Shown here piece after piece: positions 57,480 to 64,000 of a stretch of DNA of 64,000 bases. Each line of letters opens with the position of its first letter. Position 1 is the first letter of the stretch. A model generated the notes under the pieces. That model had not been told where the DNA came from. It ran no database searches and worked only from the letters and a program-made list of their open reading frames with translations. The stretch lies in the NCBI RefSeq assembly GCF_024679095.1, contig NC_066517.1:22322540-22386539 (forward strand), in the 5' to 3' direction. Source of the DNA: Eriocheir sinensis (lineage: Eukaryota > Arthropoda > Malacostraca > Decapoda > Varunidae). A program made the translations under genes and the position numbers.

Positions 57480-57767
57480 GTGACGGAAAAAATCACCCAT
57501 GAAAACCCCCGTCAATCTTCTCTGAGGCCTTGGGAAAGCGTCGTAGTGGGAGTGCGATACGTTTCAGAAAATGGACCTCTGACGCAACAGGAGCCCACCC
57601 AACCGTGCGACGCAGTACCTCCCGACCCGCCCGCCGACCCCTCCCGCCGCCCGCCGCTCTCCTCCGTCGCTCCGTTATTCTGGTTGTCATTCTTAGCTCT
57701 CGTTCGTTCACGCCGGATTCTCGCTTTAACGGGACAGCAGGACGACGGTTTGGCATTTGTGCGTGTG
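57480..57767. other. CpG-rich unique block
   Basis: Frequent CG dinucleotides (GCGTCGTAG, GCGATACG, CCGTGCGACGC, CCCGCCGC and others) in non-repetitive DNA. All three overlapping frames (two plus, one minus) look possible and none shows a domain. It could be a CpG-rich promoter or 5' exon, or simply old repeat. Confidence 0.35.
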
Positions 57768-57939
57768 TGTGTGTGTGTGTGTGTTTTTGGGTGGTGTTAT
57801 GAATTGTGATTGTGCTTAGTTTTTGTTTCACTTGCTTGTTATTTTACGGTTTTATTATTTTCCTCTTCTACGGTTATTCCATATATTGTTTTTTTTTTTT
57901 TCCATTCTTCTACTTTGTTATTCTACTACTTGTTTTTGT

Positions 57940-57988
<49 letters not shown>

Positions 57989-58023
57989 CCTTTTGTTAAT
58001 TTTTGTTTTAGAAGTAAACTTAT

Positions 58024-58086
<63 letters not shown>
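57768..58086. repeat. (GT)n, (ACT)n and (AC)n tracts
   Basis: GT at 57762-57784, ACT at 57940-57981, AC at 58025-58086. 57790-57938 is T-rich. Confidence 0.95.
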
Positions 58087-58089
<3 letters not shown>

Positions 58090-58564
58090 GAACAATAAAA
58101 CAAAAAAATGGCAAGTGAACAAAAAACATTAGGAACGGTGAAGGAAAGAATGGAAAAGGGAGGAAATGAGAAGAGATGGAGGAAAATCATGATAGATGGA
58201 TTGAGTGAGGAAGCGCGACCCTTACAAAACAAGGGATAGAGGGAAGGAACAAGGGAGAGAAGGAGGGAGAGAGAAAGGGGGAGGGAGAGAGGGGAAGGAA
58301 TGACTAGGGTGTGAGGAACGGAGGTGACATAACAGGAAGGGGAAGAAGGATGGGAGGGAAGTAGGGAACGAAGAAGGGGAAACAGAATGAAGGTGTGGAG
58401 GGGTAAGTGGCGATTAAGAGACGGGAAAACAAGGAAGATTTGGAAAAGGGGAGAAAAGAAAAGGGGACACTGCAAAGAGGCAGGAAATGTGGGAAGAAGG
58501 GAGGAATTTAAAAAGGAAGAATTGGAAAAGGGAAGGAGAAAAGAAAAGGGGACACTTAAAGAGG
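58087..58564. repeat. Purine-rich block
   Basis: A/G low complexity with GGAGGGAGAG words and a ~75-bp duplicated AAAAGGGGACACT-containing segment (58459 and 58545). Confidence 0.75.
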
Positions 58565-59450
58565 AAACCGGAAAAAAATAATAAAGGTGTGCAAGGTAAA
58601 AGTGTCATAAAAAAGAGAAAGAGGAGGAAGAATAAAGGAAAGAGAAAAAGAAGAAAATAAAGCAGGTGGAAGCGAAGTGGATTAAAGAGAAAGAGAAATA
58701 AACGATAAGGAAGGAGAGGGAGGAAAAGAAAACAATTTGCATGAGAAAAAAATAAATAAGACAGCAAAAAAGAGGAGGAGGAGAAATAAAGGAGAGAGAA
58801 AAAAGACGGAAATATAACAGATGGGAGAAAAATGACAGGAATAAAGCGAAAAATAAATACAAGATAAGAGAGGGAGGAAAACACTGGGAACTTAATTTGC
58901 ATGAGAGAAAGAGAAATAGGAGACAACCAAAAAGAGAAAGAGGAGAAATAAAGGAGAGAGAAAAAAGACGGAAATATAACAGATGGGAGAAAGAAGATGG
59001 AAATAAAGCGAAAGAGAAGTAAAAGATAAGGAAGGAGAAGAAGGAAAACACTGGGAACTTAATTTGCATGAGAAAGAGAAATAGGAGACAACCAAAAAGA
59101 GAAAGAGGAGAAATAAAGGAGAACAAAGACGGAAATAAAACAGGTGGCATAAAGAGAAAGAGAAGTAAAAGATAAGGAAGGAGAAGAAGGAAAACACTGG
59201 GAACTTAATTTGCATGAGAGAGAAAGAGAAATAGGAGACAACCAAAAAGAGAAAGAGGAGAAATAAAGGAGAACAAAGACGGAAATAAAACAGGTGGCAT
59301 AAAGAGAAAGAGAAGTAAAAGATAAGGAAGGAGAAGGAGGGAAACAATGGGAACTTAATTTGCATGAGAGAAAAATAGAAATAGGAGACAACAAGAGAAG
59401 AGGAGAAAGAGGAATAAGGAAAGAGAGGAAAAAGAGAAAAAGAGAAATGA
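58565..59450 (+). repeat. 146-167 bp tandem array, five units
   Basis: AATTTGCATGAGA at 58734, 58894, 59061, 59207 and 59357. Units share GAAAGAGAAATAGGAGACAACC, AAAGACGGAAATA and GATAAGGAAGGAGA. The last three are the most alike. The long minus frames with FSLMQIKFPVF repeats are derived from it. Confidence 0.92.
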
Positions 59451-59720
59451 GAGAAAGCAGAAATGAGGTAAAACATGAGAAAGACAAATGGAATAAAGAG
59501 GAAAAGAGAGGAGATGCAATTAAGAGAAACCACCATAAAGAAAAAGAGAAGAAGGAGACAGACGGACGTGAGAGCAGGCAGAAGTTAGGGCGAAGGTGTG
59601 TCCAGGTAAGGCCATTCACCTTAATCACCTAACACCTGCACGGACCCGCCCACTGAGTCACCTGGAGAGTGTGTGGGCCAGGTGTATCACTCTCCCACTA
59701 CACCTGTTCTCTCTCGTTTA
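59451..59720. other. Purine run then unique segment
   Basis: 59580-59715 is unique, with CACCTGG/CCAGGTG words. No gene is recognised. Confidence 0.5.
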
Positions 59721-60460
59721 CTTTCTTTTTTTTTTTTAATCCCTTTTACTCATTATCATCATCATCATTTGTCAGACTTAATACGATACTTCTTTTTCTT
59801 TTTTTTTCTTTCATCCTTCCAATCTCTCCTACTTTCTTCTTACTTTCTCGGACTTTTAATACGATACTTTTTTTTCATTTTCTTCCTTCCTCCTCTTTTT
59901 TCTTCTTTCTCCTCTTTCTTTCTTTATTTCCACCAATACAATTTTTTTTCTTTTTCTTTTTCCTCCCTCTTAATTTTCTTCCTTCTCTTCCCCCAATCCT
60001 TTTTTTTTATTTTCTTCCTTCCCCCTCCTCCTTTTCTTCTTTCTCCTTTTCTTTCTTTTTTCCTCCAATACGATTTTTTTTCATTTTCTTCTTTCTCCTC
60101 TTCCTTTTCTTCCTTCTCTTCCTCCAATTCCTCTTACTCAATATCATCATCATTATTTCTGAGTCTTAATACTGTTCTTTATTTCATTTTCCTCTTTCCT
60201 CCTCCTCCTCCTCCTCCTTTTCTTCCTTCTCTTTTTTTCCTATTCCTCTCCTACGCCTCCTCATCCCATTCTTAGTCTTGCATCTGTTGTTTTTTTTCCA
60301 CCTTTTCTTCTCCTTTCTTTCCTTCCTTCTCTTCTTTCTCTTCATTCTTATCATTTTCCTTCTATTCCTAACCTTATTGTTTGTTCGCGTTCATCTTCTT
60401 CATTTTCCTTCTCTTTGTCTAACTCCTATTCCACTTGCAACTACCAATATCCTTCTTATA

Positions 60461-60501
<41 letters not shown>

Positions 60502-60600
60502 AATAACTTTTCCTCCTCCCCTTCTATTACATTATCCCTCCTCCTTCTTCTTCCTCCCCCTCCCCCTCCTCCTCCTCCTCTAAGAAGAAATAAATGACCT
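59721..60600. repeat. Pyrimidine block with ~60-bp repeats, (ACT)n and (CTC)n
   Basis: AATACGATA(C)TTTTTTTC-ATTTTCTTC-type units at about 59781, 59859, 59935, 60000 and 60066. ACT at 60460-60500, CTC at 60553-60580. Confidence 0.88.
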
Positions 60601-60864
60601 CAAGTGATTTCCATATTCCTTCCCTTCTTCCCCTTTATCACGTTTCCCTCCGTCCACACTTCCCTCGCCATTTACCTCTTTTATCGCCTCCTTCCTCTTC
60701 GCCTCATCTTTATCTCCTCCTCCTCCTCCTCCTCCTCTTCTCCTAACACTCGTCATGTTTACGTTATGGTGTTTTCATCTTTCTTTCCACTTAAGTAAAA
60801 GGTCTTCATCTCTCTCTCTCTCTCATCTATCCATCTATCTATCTATCTACCCATTCATCCATCC

Positions 60865-60907
<43 letters not shown>

Positions 60908-60980
60908 CATCCATCCATCCATCCATCCATCCATCCATCTATCTATCTATCTATCTATCTTCTCTCTACATATAGGAAAA
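60601..60980. repeat. Pyrimidine DNA, (CTC)n and (ATCT/ATCC)n
   Basis: CTC at 60714-60736, TC at 60808-60822, ATCT/ATCC tetranucleotides at 60825-60960. Confidence 0.92.
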
Positions 60981-61077
60981 GGTGAAGAAATAATGTATGG
61001 TTCTTTCTTAATTAAACTCCTCTTCAGCTCATTAGTGTGAAAATGTATGTAAAAATTAATAATGGAAAAAAATTATA

Positions 61078-61110
<33 letters not shown>

Positions 61111-61225
61111 GTGCTGTCATAGGATTCAAAATAATGTAGTGTTCAATTCCTCTTTAAGTGTTCCAATACAAACTTGATCCATCGTTCTTTATCTATCAGT
61201 GATTTTTTGTCTATTTCTCTTATCT

Positions 61226-61231
<6 letters not shown>
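60981..61231. other. AT-rich interval with (GAT)n
   Basis: GAT at 61077-61110. No gene is seen. Confidence 0.6.
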
Positions 61232-61285
<54 letters not shown>

Positions 61286-61347
61286 ATATACATACACATA
61301 GCTCAGTCCAACACTTCCCTTAGGACTTAGAGGCCTTTTGTATGGTA

Positions 61348-61387
<40 letters not shown>
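61232..61387. repeat. (TC)n and (GT)n tracts
   Basis: TC at 61230-61282; GT at 61350-61386. Confidence 0.96.
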
Positions 61388-61389
<2 letters not shown>

Positions 61390-61434
61390 GGAAACGAGGG
61401 GACACACACACTTGATGACGTCATTCTTTCCCTT

Positions 61435-62093
61435 CATTCCTTCGTCCTCCTCTCCCTTCTCTTCTCTTGTATCCCCTTCCCTCCCCTCCCTTCTCCTCCC
61501 CACCCTCCCTTCTCCTCCCCACACACCCTTCCCTTCCCTCCCTTCTCCTCCCCACTCTTCCTTCTCTCCCTGTCCCTTCTCCCCATCCCCCCTTCTCTCC
61601 CTGCCCCTTCTCCTTCCCCCCTTCCCTCCCCTCCTCTCCCTTCTCCTCCCCACCCCTCTTCCCTCCCCTTCCTTCTCCTCTCCACCCCCTACCCCTTCTC
61701 TCCCTGTCCCTGCTTCCTCCCTTTCCTCTCTTCTCCTTCCCACTTTTCCTCCCTCCCCTTCCTTCTCCTTCCCACCATTCTCTCCCCTCCCTCCCTTTTC
61801 CTACCCACTTTCCCTCCCCCCCCTTCTCCTTCCCCCTCCCTCCTCCTCCTTCCCCATCTAACTTTCCCTCCCTCCCTCCCTTCTCTCCCCGTCCCTTCCC
61901 TTCCCTCATTTTCTTGATAGGTCACTCACCCTCCCCTTCTATCCATCCTTCCCTCTCCTTCCTCCTCCCCTTCTTCTCCCTCCTCTTCTCTCTTACATTC
62001 TTCCTCTCCTTCCTCATTTCCTTCCATTCACGCTTCGTTCCCTCCCTCCAACCTTTTCCTATTTCTTTTACTTCCTTTCCTTTCCTCCTTCTC

Positions 62094-62175
<82 letters not shown>

Positions 62176-62635
62176 ATTCCCTTCCTCATACCTAAGACCT
62201 CTCCGTATATTCCTCCTCCTTTCCCTCCCTCCCCTTCCTCCTTCCCTCCACTTCTGTCTCCTTCTTTCTCTCCTTCATTTTCTTCCATTCATGCTTCGTT
62301 CCCTCCCTCCGTCCTTTTTTTTCTCTCTCTCTTCTTATTCCTTCTCTCCTTCCCTCCCTCTTCCCTCCCTCCCTTCCTCTCCTCATTTCCTTCTTCACAC
62401 CTAAATCCACTCCTTGTATTCCTCCACCATCCCTCCCCTTTCCTCCTTCCCTCCTTCTCTCGATTCCTGATTTCTCCTTCACCTCCTCCACCTCCTGTCC
62501 CTCCCTTCCTCCCCTGCACACATCCTCTTCCCTCCCTCCCTTCCTCTTGTCCAACCCTTCCTCCCTTCCCTTCCTTCCTTCCTCCTTCCCTGCCTAATTG
62601 CGCCATTCCTTCGTAATTCTGTTGGACTTCATGCT
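61435..62635. repeat. Pyrimidine block (CCCTTCC-type) with (TC)n
   Basis: 1.2 kb of nearly pure C/T: CTTCTCCTCCCCAC words every 20-30 bp at 61480-61860, TC at 62104-62172, and a ~245-bp repeat around CTTCCATTCA(C/T)GCTTCGTTCCC at about 62022 and 62282. Confidence 0.9.
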
Positions 62636-64000
62636 CGAAAGGAGAGATGGAGGTGAAGGACTTGTGCAGGAGGAGGAGGAGGAGGAGGAGGAGGAGGAGG
62701 AGGAGAATTAAGGGAGTAAAGTGAAGAGCATTAGAGGGTGACAAAGAGGAAGATGAAGAGGAGAGAAAAGAATAAATTGTGGATGAAGAGGAAGAGAAGG
62801 AGGAGAGAAGTAGAAGGAGGAGGAGGAAGAGAAAAAAAATAATCACTGGGTAAGGAAAAAAAAAGACAAAGGAAAAAGAACAGAAATACGCAGATGAAAG
62901 GAGGAAGGGAGGAGACAAAGAAAAAGGAAGAGAAGGAGGAAAGAAGAAGGAAGAGAAAAAAAAAGTCACCGGGTAGGGAGAAAAAAAAAGACGAAAAAAT
63001 AAAAATATGAAGATGAAAGGAAGTCAGGAAGGAAGGGAGAGGAAGAAAGGAAAGAAGAGAAGGGAAGGAAAGAAAAGAAGGGAATGGAAAAACAAGCAGA
63101 AGTAGGAAGAGAGGAAGAAAGCGAAGGGAAGAGGAAGTGAATGGTAAAGAAAATAAAGAAAAAAAAGAAAAAGTGGGAAGAGGAAAAGAAGGAAAAGAAG
63201 AGAGGAAATAAAGAGAAGCTATGAAGGGATAAAAGAAAAATACGAATGAAAAATACAATAAGTTAGAGTGATTATGAAGGCGAGTGAGAAAAGGTTGGAA
63301 TAGAGAGAGGAAGGAAAAGAAGAAGAAGAAGAAGCACAGGAGGAAAAGTAAAGGCATATGAAAGGAGGAGAAGGAAGGAGGTAACGAGGGAAAAAAAGAA
63401 AGACAGGAGAGGAGAAAGGAAGAGAAGGAAAAAAGGAAGAACAGGGGAGGAGGAAGGAGGAGAAGAAGGGAGGCAGGAGGGAACGTAAAGGAATGTGCAA
63501 GAGTAGGAAGGAAGGAAGGAGGTATGGAAGAAAAAAGGAAAGAAGGAAATAAGGAAGGACAGGACAGGAGGAAGGAAGAGAAGAAGGAAGAGAGGAGGGA
63601 AAGTAAAGGAATATGCAAGGGAAGGAAGGAAGGAGGTAAGGAAGGAAAAAGAAAGAAATAAGGAAGGAGAGAAGAAGGAAGAGAGGAGGGAACGTAAAAG
63701 AATATGCAAAGGAAGGAAGGAAGGAAGGAAAAACAAGGAAATAAGAAAGAACAAGAGAAGAGGAAGGGGAAAAAAATCATGCAAAGGAGATGAAAGAAGG
63801 AACGAAAAAGAGGAAGAGGAGGAGGAGAAGGAGAAGAAAGAGGTGATTGGGAGAGAGAAAAAAAGAAAAAGAAAATGATGAAGTAGAAAAGAAGAGGTGA
63901 GAGAAAAGACATTAGAGAAAGAGAAAACAGAAAAGAGAGAAAATAATAAGAAAGAAGAAAAGGAAGGAAGGAAAGAAGGAAAGAAACCGAGCACAAAAAT
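62636..64000. repeat. Purine block to the window end
   Basis: 1.36 kb of nearly pure A/G, with GGA at 62669-62705. Loose units around GGAATATGCAA recur at 63492, 63609 and 63700. The 421-codon Phe/Ser/Leu minus frame is compositional. Confidence 0.9.

Noticed and set aside
62731..63996. 421-codon minus-strand open frame
   Set aside because: Phe/Ser/Leu-rich translation of a nearly pure purine strand; no domain, no non-repetitive core.

Overview
The window looks like nuclear DNA from an animal with a very repeat-rich genome, most likely an arthropod and probably a decapod crustacean (crab, crayfish or shrimp). This is inferred from three things. Dinucleotide microsatellites are extremely dense and long: more than 35 (AG/CT)n and more than 20 (AC/GT)n tracts, several over 100 bp. 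The arthropod-type telomeric motif TTAGG occurs as interstitial arrays. A ZBED5-like hAT DNA transposon carries the only recognisable protein of any length. There are no operons, rRNA genes, complete tRNA genes or CRISPR arrays, and nothing suggests a bacterial, organellar or viral sequence. Almost all long open frames here are translations of simple repeats (Leu/Ser, Arg/Glu, Cys/Val, Thr/His runs) and are not treated as genes.

Layout. 1-17 kb: purine- or pyrimidine-biased simple sequence, with minisatellites of 51, ~130, ~152 and ~160 bp, a small insertion with a 10-bp target-site duplication (5022-5184) and a MITE-like element (4154-4338). 17.1-20.2 kb: one structurally complete hAT element with 16-bp terminal inverted repeats, a perfect 8-bp target-site duplication and a disabled transposase gene. 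20.4-22.3 kb: dispersed repeats, an 87-bp array and a ~161-bp array that share a module. 22.3-38 kb: simple sequence, tandem arrays (123, 77, 72, ~150, 137 bp) and a few non-repetitive islands. 38.1-41.2 kb: a cluster of dispersed repeats (tRNA-related SINE-like unit, LINE 3' fragment, families A, B, C, D). 41-55 kb: more simple sequence, an eight-unit 35-bp array (44507-44810), a TTAGG array inserted in a family D repeat (49231-49433) and one GC-rich candidate protein-coding exon on the minus strand (54068-54249). 55.6-57.5 kb: a nested mosaic of the same families plus ~580 bp of degenerate CCTAA repeats. 57.5-64 kb: a CpG-rich unique block, then pyrimidine- and purine-biased sequence.

I named repeat families from matches within the window only. 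A is a T-run-headed ~85-155 bp unit. B carries a 35-bp tandem unit. C is a ~185-bp inverted-repeat element. D is a ~200-bp unit. E is ~82 bp, F ~110 bp and G ~45 bp. They are not matched to any database. No set of genes works together here: the biology visible is of mobile elements, telomere-like arrays and tandem-repeat turnover. I did not find a convincing undescribed gene system.
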